DNA of 64,000 nt from Paraburkholderia sp. (GTDB taxonomy: Bacteria; Pseudomonadota; Gammaproteobacteria; Burkholderiales; Burkholderiaceae), in the NCBI GenBank assembly GCA_004322045.1, contig SCRN01000033.1, positions 62,001 through 126,000 of the forward strand. Direction: 5' to 3'. This document shows, piece after piece, positions 30,434 to 39,244 of this stretch (within the stretch, counting starts at the first letter, position 1; the number at the start of each line of letters is the position of its first letter). The notes under the pieces were generated by a model. The model was not told where the DNA came from. It did no database searches and saw nothing but the letters and a program-made list of their open reading frames with translations. The translations under genes were made by a program, and so were the position numbers.

Positions 30434-30449
30434 TGCAAAGGGTGTGCCA
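30434..30449 (-). promoter_or_regulatory. Sigma-54 promoter of acxABC
   Basis: Read on the minus strand, TGGCACACCCTTTGCA matches the -24/-12 consensus (TGGCAC, N5, TTGCW) with correct spacing between the GG and GC. It lies 55 bases upstream of the acxA start. The divergent gene encodes a sigma-54 activator, which supports function. Confidence 0.9.
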
Positions 30450-30549
30450 AGACTAGGCTGGCCGAGTGAGAAGCCGGGCGTGTGATTGAAATCAATGGGG
30501 CGCACGCATTCTTTAGCGGGATCGCGAGTCGCAGGTTGTCTGTCGGCGC

Positions 30550-30594
30550 TGTCCGGATTCCAGACACTTGCGTGGCGATGTCCGGGAGCCGGAC
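30550..30594. promoter_or_regulatory. Candidate AcxR upstream activating sites
   Basis: There are two inverted repeats. The first, 30550-30566, has arms TGTCCGGA and TCCAGACA around one base. The second, 30580-30594, has arms GTCCGG and CCGGAC around GAG. Their centres are about 29 bases apart, near three helical turns, and about 110-150 bases upstream of the -24 element, the usual range for sigma-54 enhancers. A half-site TGTCCAGA follows near 30669. Binding by AcxR is inferred. Confidence 0.6.
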
Positions 30595-30795
30595 GCATTC
30601 TGATCTACGGACTGCAAACGGCTACTTGGTGATGGTTTCCCTCAGACAAGTCCCTGAAACGACTGTCCAGACCTGCATCCGCACACCTGATCCCATCTCG
30701 CTGGACTTCTCTCTGACGCTGATCGGACAACGATTCTTCGACTGCGGGCCGGTCCTTTGCTGCAGAGCACAAGTTATTGATGCAAAGGAGATTTG

Positions 30796-32853
30796 TTGAC
30801 TTGGTCATGGCGCGGGGCTACCGTTAGAGACTCAATTGAGAGTGATCGTCCGATGCCGTTTTCTCATTGCGGTGCTCTGATCCCCCGCATCAGCGACGAA
30901 CCCGTCGTGGAGTCAGCCTGGGAGCGCTTTCTGCAGGACAAGCCGTTGGGTGGGGAAGGCGTGCGCAAAGTCGTACTCTCGTCTTGGCAACGGTGCCGTT
31001 CTGAAGCTGTGGATCCAACTAAGCACGCTGCCCCCGGGGCTGCCGCCGAACGTGTCCACCAATTACAGCGGCAAAACAGAGATCTCTGCGATGTCGCGCA
31101 TCCGGCACTCGAAAGCCTGCGCGAAATCCTGCGGGAATGTGGCACCCTCATCATGCTTTGCGACTCGAGCGGCACCATTCTCCATCTCAATGGCGGGACC
31201 CAAGTCCGCAGCGTTGGTGAGGAAGTCAACTTGGCCACCGGGGGCTGCTGGAATGAGGATGTCATCGGCACCAATGCGATCGGCACGGCAATCGCCACCG
31301 GCGCCGCAGTTCAGATCCATGCCAACGAGCATTTCTGCTTAGAGGTTAAGCGCTGGACCTGCGCTGCTGCTCCTATATTTGACCCCTTCGATCACACCCT
31401 CCTGGGAGTCGTGGATGTCTCCGGCGTCAAGGAAACGCTTCATGGTCACACGCTGGGCTTGGTGGTGGCTGCTGCTAAGCAGATCGAATGCGAACTGGGT
31501 CGCCGCGATGTTGTTCTCCACGAACGGCTTCTGACTCGATCCATCGATAATTTCATACGTTACGCCAGCGACTATGTTGTGCTAGTCGACGGCCGAGGGC
31601 GCATTGTTCGCTCTAACGGAAATGCGCAGTCGGCGCAAGACATGTATGACTTGCGATTGCCCCTACAGGTTGGCAACCAAGTGCTAGGACTCGACCTTGT
31701 CCTGTCGGAGGTCGATCGGGCCCGCCAACGTCCGGAATGGCTCCGTCCCGAATGGTTGCACCCAGTGAAGGATCATGAAGGTACCTTGGGTACGATGCTC
31801 GTCATTCCCACGGGGGCGGGTAAGCGCAGCGCCATATCGCTGCCCAAGGCTGTGGCAACGCCGGCAGGCGACGATGCTTTCGGCGACATCATCGGTGAAA
31901 GCGAGGTACTGAAGGCGACCAAGGCGCGTGCTCGCCGCATCGCCCCTCTGGATCTGCCAGTTCTGCTCCTTGGCGAAACCGGCGCCGGGAAGGATCTCTT
32001 CGCCCGCGCGCTGCATCGGGCGGGTCATCGAGCCGATGGGCCTTTTGTTGCGGTCAATTGCGGCGCCTTGACGCGGGAACTGCTTGCCAGCGAACTCTTC
32101 GGCTATGTTGAAGGGGCCTTCACCGGCGCTCGTCGTGGTGGTCTGCCGGGCAAGTTCGAGCAGGCCGGCGGCGGCACCCTGTTTCTCGATGAAATTGGCG
32201 AGATGCCGCTTGATATGCAGCCCCACCTACTGCGTGTACTGCAGGATGGGATTGTGGTCCGCCTGGGCGATATCCGCGAGCGGCGCGTGTCGGTACGTCT
32301 GATCGCAGCCACTAACCGCGACCTGCGCAAAGAAGTAACTGCAGGACGATTCCGTGAAGATCTGTACCACCGCCTCTGCGTCGTCAGCCTGGAATTACCG
32401 GCGCTGCGCGAGCGGCCTGGCGATATCGAGGCAATCACCGAGCATCTCAACAGCAAGATGGCGTGCAAGTATGGCTGCGAGCCTAAGCAACTTGAGCCAG
32501 CCGTGCAGCAAGCGCTCCTCAGCTATGGTTGGCCGGGCAACATACGCGAACTGCAGAATGTCTTCGAGGTGATGTTCGCGCTGTGCGAAGGCAACGTCAT
32601 CGACACTTCGCTACTACCGCTCGTCATTTCACAGATTGCCAAAAATTCATTTGGCATATCAACCTCAACGTCAATACCTGCTTCGTCTGGACGCCTGCAG
32701 GAAATGGAAAGAAAAGCGATACTCGATGCCATCGCGAATGCCCATGGGAATATGACTATGGCCGCTCGAACGCTGGGAATATCGAGGAGCACGCTGTACG
32801 TCAAACTGGCTGCGATTCGGGCTCAGCCTTACGATTCGAGTGCCGGCTCTTAG
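30796..32853 (+). CDS. acxR: Sigma-54-dependent activator of acetone carboxylase
   Basis: A protein of about 685 residues of the AcoR/AcxR type: an N-terminal GAF-like sensory region (residues ~60-330), an AAA+ domain with Walker A GETGAGKD (~393) and the sigma-54 contact loop GAFTGA (440-445), and a C-terminal Fis-type helix-turn-helix ([16 protein letters not shown]). TTG at 30796 lies five bases after AAGGAG; an ATG at 30853 is an alternative. It is divergent from acxABC. It likely senses acetone or a related alcohol and opens the sigma-54 promoter at 30434. Its stop is 41 bases from the left end of the integrated element. Confidence 0.93.
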   Translation: MTWSWRGATVRDSIESDRPMPFSHCGALIPRISDEPVVESAWERFLQDKPLGGEGVRKVVLSSWQRCRSEAVDPTKHAAPGAAAERVHQLQRQNRDLCDVAHPALESLREILRECGTLIMLCDSSGTILHLNGGTQVRSVGEEVNLATGGCWNEDVIGTNAIGTAIATGAAVQIHANEHFCLEVKRWTCAAAPIFDPFDHTLLGVVDVSGVKETLHGHTLGLVVAAAKQIECELGRRDVVLHERLLTRSIDNFIRYASDYVVLVDGRGRIVRSNGNAQSAQDMYDLRLPLQVGNQVLGLDLVLSEVDRARQRPEWLRPEWLHPVKDHEGTLGTMLVIPTGAGKRSAISLPKAVATPAGDDAFGDIIGESEVLKATKARARRIAPLDLPVLLLGETGAGKDLFARALHRAGHRADGPFVAVNCGALTRELLASELFGYVEGAFTGARRGGLPGKFEQAGGGTLFLDEIGEMPLDMQPHLLRVLQDGIVVRLGDIRERRVSVRLIAATNRDLRKEVTAGRFREDLYHRLCVVSLELPALRERPGDIEAITEHLNSKMACKYGCEPKQLEPAVQQALLSYGWPGNIRELQNVFEVMFALCEGNVIDTSLLPLVISQIAKNSFGISTSTSIPASSGRLQEMERKAILDAIANAHGNMTMAARTLGISRSTLYVKLAAIRAQPYDSSAGS

Positions 32854-32893
32854 ACTGTCGTGGGCAGAGGAACTCCTCGGCTCTCGGCGGACC

Positions 32894-32913
32894 TACATCA
32901 ACACAATGTCGTA
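32894..32913. repeat. attL core repeat
   Basis: TACATCAACACAATGTCGTA differs from the right copy only at position 12 (A for G). It is the displaced 3' end of rng: read on the minus strand it encodes the last residues (YDIVLM) and is followed by TAG, presumably the original stop. Confidence 0.85.
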
Positions 32914-33032
32914 TCGTTTTGGAGTGGATGCTTCGAGGTCTATCGACATCCACAATGCTCACGTAATTCGTTGAAAAATAAGCATTTGAATATCATCTCA
33001 ATCCATTGGCGTCTAGCAGTGTCGCCAATATG

Positions 33033-33073
33033 ATGAGTAGCTAGCCGTGTAGTTGGGTTGATTAGCTACTCAT
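33033..33073. repeat. Left integrase arm-type sites
   Basis: ATGAGTAGCTAGCCGTGTAG at 33033-33052 recurs at 63475-63494 with one mismatch. An inverted partial copy, TAGCTACTCAT, lies at 33063-33073 just before the integrase start. Paired direct and inverted short repeats between integrase gene and core are typical of arm-binding sites; the role is inferred. Confidence 0.6.
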
Positions 33074-33084
33074 AAAGACCATGT

Positions 33085-34362
33085 ATGCCAAGACAAAATG
33101 GAACCAGACAGGGCCTTGAGCCCTTGTTGCTGCAACGTTGGATGCGCGATGTCAAGGAAGGACGCACCCCGACGATCACCGATCCCGACACGCGTGAGGT
33201 TTTGGAACTTCCTATGCCGTTGGCGCGCTCGGACGGCGGCGGACTGACATTCACACTGTCGCGCGCCGGTACGGCTACTTGGATCCTCCGGTATCGATAT
33301 GGTGGGCGTCAGAAAGAACTGACGATCGGCAACTACCCCGATATTAGTCTCACTCAGGCGCGCAAGATCGCAAGGGAAGAGCGTGTGAAGGTAGACGGCG
33401 GTGGCGATCCCGCTCTCGACAAACGCCGAGCAATCATCCTGTCGTACAAAGATTCAACCGTCCGGAATTTGATCGCAGACTATCGTGAAAAGGTGCTGGT
33501 CGGGCTGGCCGCTAGCACTCAAAGCAGCTATGGGCGCAACCTGGATCGTGCCGAATTCAAGCTTGGCTCGCTGACTGCTTCGCAGGTCACTTCGCTCGAC
33601 ATCGCGGTGGCAATCGAGGAGACCCATTCTTCGTGGAGCGAGTCCTACACGTTGCTTTGCGCCATGAAGGCGGTATTCCGTCATGCGGTTGGCAAGCGGT
33701 TGATCGTAGCAAATCCCTGTGCAGGGATCGAGTTGAATGCGGTAATCGGACGAAGGCCGCCAATTCGCCAACGCCTGATGCTTTCCAATGACGAACTGCA
33801 AGTTGTGTTCAAGGGGAGCTTCCGACGAGAGAACGCGCTTGCAATCCGAGTATTGCTTGGGACTGCGGTTCGCTCTGAGGAGCTGTACAACTCCCGTTGG
33901 GAGAACATCGATCTCGAACAAGGAGTCTGGACAATAACGGCCACGAAAACGGGTCGTGGAATGCAAGTTCCGCTAACATACCCGGTCACGGAGTGGCTTC
34001 TCGAGTTGAAGAAGCTAGGAGGTAATTCAGCATACGTCTTGCCAACGCGCGCTGCGAGCAGACGAATGCGGCAGGGTGGTGACGCACAAATCAACCGTAA
34101 TACAATTGGAGGCGCAATCGAATACTGGTTCGTTGAGCATAAGCCGAAAATCCGTCGCTTCACACCTCATGACTTACGATCGACAGCGAAAAGCCATATG
34201 AGAGCACTCGGTATTTCTCGAGATATTTCAGAGATGTGTCTCAATCATAAATTGCCTGGCGTCGAGGGTCTCTACGATCTTCATACCTATTTCGAAGAGC
34301 GGAAGCACGCCTTAACTGTGTGGGGCTCACACTTGGCGGCACTGGATGGTTTGGCTGGCTAG
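33085..34362 (+). CDS. Tyrosine integrase, P4 family
   Basis: A 425-residue site-specific recombinase. The N-terminal DUF4102 (arm-binding) domain covers about residues 50-105 (LTFTLSRAGTATWILRYRYGGRQKELTIG). The catalytic domain carries R263 (AVRSEEL), H362 and R365 (PHDLRST), H388 (LNHK) and the nucleophile Y397 (LYDLHTY region), so all catalytic positions look intact. It is adjacent to attL and reads inward, so it is the integrase for this element. Arm-like repeats overlap its promoter, consistent with autoregulation. No ribosome site is visible. Confidence 0.93.
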   Translation: MPRQNGTRQGLEPLLLQRWMRDVKEGRTPTITDPDTREVLELPMPLARSDGGGLTFTLSRAGTATWILRYRYGGRQKELTIGNYPDISLTQARKIAREERVKVDGGGDPALDKRRAIILSYKDSTVRNLIADYREKVLVGLAASTQSSYGRNLDRAEFKLGSLTASQVTSLDIAVAIEETHSSWSESYTLLCAMKAVFRHAVGKRLIVANPCAGIELNAVIGRRPPIRQRLMLSNDELQVVFKGSFRRENALAIRVLLGTAVRSEELYNSRWENIDLEQGVWTITATKTGRGMQVPLTYPVTEWLLELKKLGGNSAYVLPTRAASRRMRQGGDAQINRNTIGGAIEYWFVEHKPKIRRFTPHDLRSTAKSHMRALGISRDISEMCLNHKLPGVEGLYDLHTYFEERKHALTVWGSHLAALDGLAG

Positions 34363-34483
34363 CTGTCATTCTACGCAATTACGTTGCTCCTAGTAGGAAA
34401 GCCTTGTGTTTCATCATGGCAGCACCGAAGTGGCGGAAGCCGGTCAGCGCTGCTGCAGCGTCGATCATAATTGGCTTCTTTTC

Positions 34484-35221
34484 CTATTTGTGACGCTTGC
34501 AGTGTTTTGAGTTGAAGAGCCGATATAGCCTTGCAATGCGTTTCCAACTGCCGCCGGCTTTGTTGTGATTACGTTCCGGGGGTTTTTCTAACCAAGCATT
34601 CGCTCGCGCCAGGAAAGTTGGCACTATTTCGCTAAGCTCCCGGTCATGATCTTTTAGCTGCTTACGTGTTTCACTCAGTGCTTTGTATAGTTCGTCGACT
34701 ACCATGAATTCCTTGCCATTCTGATGGTAGAATGGTTCTAGCGGTCGCAAATCCCTAAGTATAGACGCATTTAACATGAATCTGCCTATCATGGCATAGG
34801 CGATGGCATGTACTTTTACCGCCAAATCGCGTAATTCCGGATCGTCGATCTTTCCAATAGCCGTGGGGGTGGTCCGATAAATCATTAATTGATCGGCATA
34901 CAGTGGGGCGTGTCCATCAAAGCGGCTTTTTCTGAAATCTTTAAGCTGGGGTTGAACATCGCGACAGTGGATTTTCCAAAACGTGTCCACCTCTGTGCGC
35001 ATCGCCTGTACGAACGCCCGAATCTCGGCTTTCTGATCTGCATTTTTGTCTTGTAATTGCCGCCAATAAATCCATATGGCCGAGCCTACTGCTGCCAGGG
35101 AGCCCACCCCCTGCACCCATGCTGCAATATCGGCGGCGGTTGCCATCGGCTTAGCATTGAACGCAGCAAACAAAATCACCATCACCAGTGTGGCGAGCGG
35201 AAGTTGCCACCCGTCTTTCAT
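34484..35221 (-). CDS. Hypothetical two-helix membrane protein
   Basis: A 245-residue protein with two N-terminal membrane helices (LPLATLVMVILFAAFNA and ADIAAWVQGVGSLAAVGSAIWIYW), then a long charged, mostly helical cytoplasmic domain (DKNADQKAEIRAFVQAMRTEVDTFW). AAGGGG lies six bases before the ATG. The layout resembles another element protein at 36606-37223: two helices, then a helical domain. Such small anchored proteins are frequent in element cargo, sometimes in abortive-infection modules, but I recognise no family. Its codon use is more AT-rich than that of the chromosomal flank. Confidence 0.65.
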   Translation of the reverse strand: MKDGWQLPLATLVMVILFAAFNAKPMATAADIAAWVQGVGSLAAVGSAIWIYWRQLQDKNADQKAEIRAFVQAMRTEVDTFWKIHCRDVQPQLKDFRKSRFDGHAPLYADQLMIYRTTPTAIGKIDDPELRDLAVKVHAIAYAMIGRFMLNASILRDLRPLEPFYHQNGKEFMVVDELYKALSETRKQLKDHDRELSEIVPTFLARANAWLEKPPERNHNKAGGSWKRIARLYRLFNSKHCKRHK

Positions 35222-35734
35222 ATTGCACCCCTTTTGGTACTCATTGACGGATTGTCAAAATAATGCCTAGGACCCTAAGGCAAATTGCAGCCAAACCGCG
35301 TCCGAGGCATATTGCTGACGTAGCTATTCTATCGTTGGAACAGACGACCATTTTCTTACGATGTTACGCTATTGGGCAATAGTTGGCGTCATCAACTTGC
35401 CGATGTAACTGGCCTGGAGTGTTCGGCGAGCTGCGCATCGGTGAGGGGTCGTCTGTGCCCAAGTGTTGACACGCCGTTGCGACACCCGCGCGACATTGCG
35501 CCGAGGCGTATCGGCCGGCAATCTGCAGATAAGCGTGAATACATTGGTCGGCACGATTCCTGACGAGCTACGTCGAGGTGGGCACTGGCAGGAGCAAATC
35601 GATAGAACCAAGCGACGAGAATCGGTGTTCCCCCGGTACAGCATTGCCGGGCTGCGCTAAAGTCTTAGCTGGCGGTGCCGTTACTCATAGTGTGCCTGCA
35701 CTATAGAACACACCCAACTGATCGGAGCACCTGT
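35222..35734. other. Intergenic stretch with no supported gene
   Basis: Short open frames exist on both strands (up to about 90 codons), but none has a ribosome site plus recognisable sequence. It contains the promoter regions of the divergent flanking genes. It could hold decayed insertion-element remnants, though I cannot identify terminal repeats. Confidence 0.4.
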
Positions 35735-36523
35735 TTGAGCAACCCATTCATCGAAACTGTTATTGAGAACCCTCCAGCCTGGGCCCACGAAACAATTCGT
35801 AATTGGGAAGAGATATTCGACCGTCATGGCATGGCAGACGTGATCGATTTTGTCACCCGGGAGGTGTCCGAGCCGCTATCGCAAATCGACATGCGCCAGG
35901 TCATCGGCCAAGATGGGCACTATGCCGGGCAGACATGGTTGGAGGCGGTAACAGATCCTCAGTACAAACCATCCAAAATGGATTTCGCCTTTCGGAAGTA
36001 CGATGAAAATCCATCGTACTATTTTTCGGGGGAGGTGAAGAATGACATGTATTTTAGCTCATTGAATGGTGGTCCGTGGTACTGTGATTCGGGAGGGAAT
36101 CATCGAACCGTCGTTGCGAAATTCGCGTGCGAGCATCTGTTTCGTGAAAGCGGAAATTATCCGTTTGTCTGTGGAGTTTTAAAGCATTCGTACTTCGCTG
36201 ATCTTGAAGCGTTCGATCTTTTCAAGAAGTTGCTCGGATTTCGTGACCGGGGCATCCACGTCACAGTGCAGCGACGACAGTTGAGTAAAGATTCCGTGGG
36301 TAGAAAGAATACCTTCGAATACGAGTCGACTTTCTTTGTCGCCGATTTTCGATTTGATCGGCACAACATGCGTTCCGGCTGGTTGTCCGCGCAACAGTTC
36401 CGCCACTTTGCGGAGCACGTGTTGAAGCATGATGGTGGAGTTGCGCGAATTGAGCGCCTAAAACACTACTGGCTCCAGTTCGTCCGAGGCGATTTCGTCA
36501 GCCTCATTCTTCCACCCCGGTAG
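35735..36523 (+). CDS. Hypothetical protein with ParB/sulfiredoxin-like motif
   Basis: A 262-residue protein from TTG 35735 (GGAG seven bases upstream; the frame is open further but without support). The stretch PWYCDSGGNHRTVVAKFACEH resembles the GxHR nucleotide-binding motif shared by ParB N-terminal domains and sulfiredoxin. The rest is not recognised; the N-terminal part is acidic and the C-terminal part is rich in aromatic and basic residues (RLKHYWLQFVRGDF). There is no signal peptide or membrane helix. If the motif is real, this could be a ParB-like nuclease or CTPase; I hold that loosely. Confidence 0.6.
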   Translation: MSNPFIETVIENPPAWAHETIRNWEEIFDRHGMADVIDFVTREVSEPLSQIDMRQVIGQDGHYAGQTWLEAVTDPQYKPSKMDFAFRKYDENPSYYFSGEVKNDMYFSSLNGGPWYCDSGGNHRTVVAKFACEHLFRESGNYPFVCGVLKHSYFADLEAFDLFKKLLGFRDRGIHVTVQRRQLSKDSVGRKNTFEYESTFFVADFRFDRHNMRSGWLSAQQFRHFAEHVLKHDGGVARIERLKHYWLQFVRGDFVSLILPPR

Positions 36524-36605
36524 TTGCATGCTTGGTGACTGAGGTTCGTAATCGATCTTATCCGCGGGCGGAGCACCGCTATACCGGACATCTACATAAG
36601 CACCT

Positions 36606-37223
36606 ATGATAAAGAAAACAGACTGGATTGGACCGTTGGTCACTTTGATCGGAGTGGGGGTTGCCACAGCGTTCGTCAAATGGCCACCCCATGAGACTGG
36701 GGACTGGGCAACGTGGGCTGGAAGCGGTGGGACCGTAGCCGCAGTTTTCGCGGCAATTCTTCTCGCACGTGAGGACTCCCGACGCCGAATGCGCGAACGT
36801 CAGGCTCTCATCATGGGTATTCAACGTTTACTGGGCACTGCGAGCTTTTTCCTAATGCAGATCGAGAACGGGAGTCTCTATCGATCATCATTGGCACTAA
36901 GCACTGATATGACGGTCAATGACATCTACGTCGCAACCATTAAGCGATCAGCTCAGGAGATTTACGATTTTTTTCACGCGCTTACGCTCGAAAAGCTTGC
37001 GGAAATCGATTTAATCGATGCCGTTTTGTATGCTCGTCAAGGAATGAAGGAGCTTCTCGGGGGTGTGTCATATTACGAATTCCAGGAAGGAAAGCCGGTA
37101 AACCAGTCTTTTGCCCAGTTCCGGATGGTGAAAAATCTTATAGATCGCTCACTTGAGGAAATGGAAATGAATGACCGCTCTATTCTCGACGCGGCCAAGG
37201 GCGAGCTTCCCATCCCTCAATAG
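36606..37223 (+). CDS. Hypothetical two-helix membrane protein
   Basis: A 205-residue protein with hydrophobic helices at about residues 8-25 (IGPLVTLIGVGVATAFV) and 36-54 (WAGSGGTVAAVFAAILLA), then a charged helical domain (REDSRRRMRERQALIMGIQRLL). It has the same overall plan as the protein at 34484-35221, without obvious sequence identity. It lies 82 bases after the ParB-like gene on the same strand. The function is unknown. Confidence 0.65.
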   Translation: MIKKTDWIGPLVTLIGVGVATAFVKWPPHETGDWATWAGSGGTVAAVFAAILLAREDSRRRMRERQALIMGIQRLLGTASFFLMQIENGSLYRSSLALSTDMTVNDIYVATIKRSAQEIYDFFHALTLEKLAEIDLIDAVLYARQGMKELLGGVSYYEFQEGKPVNQSFAQFRMVKNLIDRSLEEMEMNDRSILDAAKGELPIPQ

Positions 37224-37576
37224 ATCATCTTCGATGTTGTCCGCCACACGATGGATAATTTATTCTGGGAAATCTGGAAGTCGCTGAAATTCCATTAGCT
37301 TGGGGCGGGAGATAAATTTTTCGTTTTTCGCGTGCCCGCCAAAGTTATTTGATCGTTGAGGGCATGATTTGGCCCTGATAAAATGACGATACGGCCGAAA
37401 CACGATCAAAGACCGGTTTTCGGCTCGCCGCTCGCGCCGCAGCGCATGCCTGAGTATATCCGCCAGAGATTGGCCGGATTCCTGTCTCATTTTTCCCTCT
37501 GATTCACCCGAAATGCCCGATGCCGGCAGGCAGGCGTTGCTGCGCGCTTTCCTTTTGCATTCTGAACTGAGCTTCT
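37224..37576. other. Intergenic stretch; one doubtful minus-strand ORF
   Basis: A 76-codon minus-strand frame (37260-37490) has a fair GAGGGA ribosome site but an arginine-rich, unrecognised product, so I do not call it. Nothing else is seen. Confidence 0.3.
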
Positions 37577-38092
37577 ATGCCTGCCATCGCTATCCCAACC
37601 ACCGTCGAGAGCACGCCGACAACATTTACGCCTGCATTTCCGTTCGTGGCGCAGACCAACGACTTCGATGACATCTGGAGTTGCTGCGCCATGATTTCCG
37701 GGAAGACGATTGAGCAGGTGCGAGAAATCGCTATCTCCAAGCTTCGACATCCGGAACGAGGGCCGTATTACTACGGGGAAAGTCAGATTGCGGCGCTGCT
37801 TGCACAACTGGGTTTAGTGGCAACAGTATATAAGCAGATTTCTAAAGTGTCGGATATTCCAGATTTGGCACTAATTCTTATCGAGTTCCATGAGGATATG
37901 CAAGTGGGGCGGCATATCCTTTTCCACCGCGCTCGCGGGTCTCACGCTCCCGGCACGGCAATCGAATATGCGCTCGATCCTTCGCTTGGATGCAAACCAT
38001 CTGATCGCATTCGTACTAACTTCAAGAATATCGCTGGTCATTGGATTATCGGAATTCACGCAATGAACACCAAAGCAACCGCCAGCAAGTAA
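37577..38092 (+). CDS. Hypothetical protein, possible C39-like cysteine peptidase fold
   Basis: A 171-residue protein. QTNDFDDIWSCCAMISGKTIEQV resembles the start of papain-like C39 domains (Gln, then Asp...Cys...), a histidine lies in VGRHILFHRARG, and an aspartate in EYALDPS, in the order expected for a Cys-His-Asp triad. There is no signal peptide. No ABC transporter or secretion gene is adjacent, so a bacteriocin-processing role is not supported. The fold call is a pattern-based guess, and the start lacks a clear ribosome site. Confidence 0.5.
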   Translation: MPAIAIPTTVESTPTTFTPAFPFVAQTNDFDDIWSCCAMISGKTIEQVREIAISKLRHPERGPYYYGESQIAALLAQLGLVATVYKQISKVSDIPDLALILIEFHEDMQVGRHILFHRARGSHAPGTAIEYALDPSLGCKPSDRIRTNFKNIAGHWIIGIHAMNTKATASK

Positions 38093-38212
38093 TCCCACGG
38101 GCGATTAACGGTCACCCGCCAGATCGCATCGAAAGCCAGAGCGTTATGCGCCTGGCTTTTCGCGTTTCTGGGGGCCATTTATCGACGTGGGCCAATGTTT
38201 AAGGAGATTCGC

Positions 38213-38545
38213 ATGACCGTCGACCACGCAGCAGCCGAAGGCAACTTCGAAACGTGCCGATCACTGCAAACGCCGTTACCGCTGTTCCGGGTAGGGAGGG
38301 TAGTCGCAACCCGTGGACTGTTGAAGCATCTCGAACGCCATGGCATTCAGGCCGATCCGTACTTGCGGCGTCACGTGCGGGGCGATTGGGGCGATGTCCC
38401 ACCCCAAGACGCTCTGGCCAACGAGCAAGCAGTCAAAGAGGGTTCCCGCATCCTATCGTCCTATGAGATTGCCGGCCGGAAGGTGTGGCTCATCACCGAA
38501 GCGGATCGCAGCGTCACAACGCTGTTGTTCCCATCGGAATACTAG
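38213..38545 (+). CDS. Hypothetical plasmid/element-type protein
   Basis: A 110-residue protein starting at ATG 38213, chosen because AAGGAG lies six bases upstream (38201-38206); an ATG at 38195 is in frame but lacks support. The product reads PLPLFRVGRVVATRGLLKHLERHGIQ, then an acidic segment and AGRKVWLITEADRSVTTLLFP. Proteins of this look occur on proteobacterial plasmids and integrative elements, usually near replication or partition genes. The function is unknown. Confidence 0.7.
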   Translation: MTVDHAAAEGNFETCRSLQTPLPLFRVGRVVATRGLLKHLERHGIQADPYLRRHVRGDWGDVPPQDALANEQAVKEGSRILSSYEIAGRKVWLITEADRSVTTLLFPSEY

Positions 38546-38580
38546 CGTACGGTTACTGGCTCCGGCGTAACGGCCGAGGG

Positions 38581-38829
38581 CTAGCGATACCGATTGCGCG
38601 TATCGCCCGATACTGGCGTGACCGTCCCGGCCTCGCTCGCTTGAGCCGCGACGAGTTCTACCATCGGCACGCCGAGCGCGTTCGCGATGCGTGCGATGTT
38701 GCAGATGGAAATGTTGCGCTCGCCGCGCTCGATCGAGCTGATGTGGGTCGGGTGGGGCTCGGTGGCCTCTGCCGCGCCATGGTGCGCAGAGCGCCTTAAC
38801 GACGTGGTCGATATTGCAGAGCGCGTCAA
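38581..38829 (-). pseudogene. Degenerate XRE-family regulator
   Basis: The last 50 residues match the second half of an XRE helix-turn-helix domain (THISSIERGERNISICNIARIANALGVPMVEL). The first half, which should read like a LREAAGLSQEELA segment, is replaced by unrelated sequence (SLRRSAHHGAAEATEPHP), suggesting a frameshift or deletion. No ribosome site is seen at the open-frame start. It lies beside an intact XRE gene. It may be a pseudogene or a truncated antagonist. Confidence 0.55.
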
Positions 38830-38849
38830 GCCCGCAACTGCAATTGGTG

Positions 38850-39107
38850 TTATCGAGGTAGCGATTTCATCGGCTCAGCCTGGATCTTGTCGATGAAATC
38901 GTGGGGGTCCACTTCGAGCGCGCCGAGAATGTCGAGCAACTCCACGAGGTCGAGTCGGCGCATCCCGCTCTCGTATTTCGACACAAATGATTGCGGACGA
39001 TCTAACCGCTTCGCGACATCTTCCTGAAGAAGTCCCCGCTGCTTTCGGATGCTTGTGAGCAGCACCGCGATACGCTGGTTACGGGGATCGTGGATTGGAT
39101 GGGGCAT
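38850..39107 (-). CDS. XRE-family transcriptional regulator
   Basis: An 85-residue, single-domain Cro/CI-type repressor. The helix-turn-helix runs from RIAVLLTSIRKQRGLLQEDVAKRLDRPQSF to the FVSKYESGMRRLDLVELLDIL signature. It is divergent from the lipoprotein operon at 39245. Two palindromes sit right before its start, one overlapping its ribosome site, which suggests autoregulation and control of the divergent operon. Confidence 0.88.
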   Translation of the reverse strand: MPHPIHDPRNQRIAVLLTSIRKQRGLLQEDVAKRLDRPQSFVSKYESGMRRLDLVELLDILGALEVDPHDFIDKIQAEPMKSLPR

Positions 39108-39109
39108 TC

Positions 39110-39152
39110 GCGGATCCTAGATCCGCATTTGAAATATCCCATATGTGGATAT
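39110..39152. promoter_or_regulatory. Palindromic operators between XRE gene and lipoprotein operon
   Basis: GCGGATC-CTA-GATCCGC at 39110-39126 is a perfect repeat three bases from the XRE start codon. A second inverted repeat, ATATCC-N7-GGATAT, lies at 39134-39152. These are likely binding sites for the adjacent XRE protein. Confidence 0.6.
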
Positions 39153-39244
39153 AGTATGTTGCCGCGTCGAGCGGCAAGCACACCGGGGCTAGCCAAGTGC
39201 CCTTATCAGCTACGGCTGATGTTTTGATATCAGGGAAAACAACC

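Noticed and set aside
23644-32853. acx cluster as part of the integrated element
   Set aside because: The left core repeat lies after acxR, and the cluster has no integrase or repeat at its own outer end, so it is placed on the chromosomal side.
37260-37490. 76-codon minus-strand ORF with a fair ribosome site
   Set aside because: The product is arginine-rich and unrecognised, and there is no supporting context.
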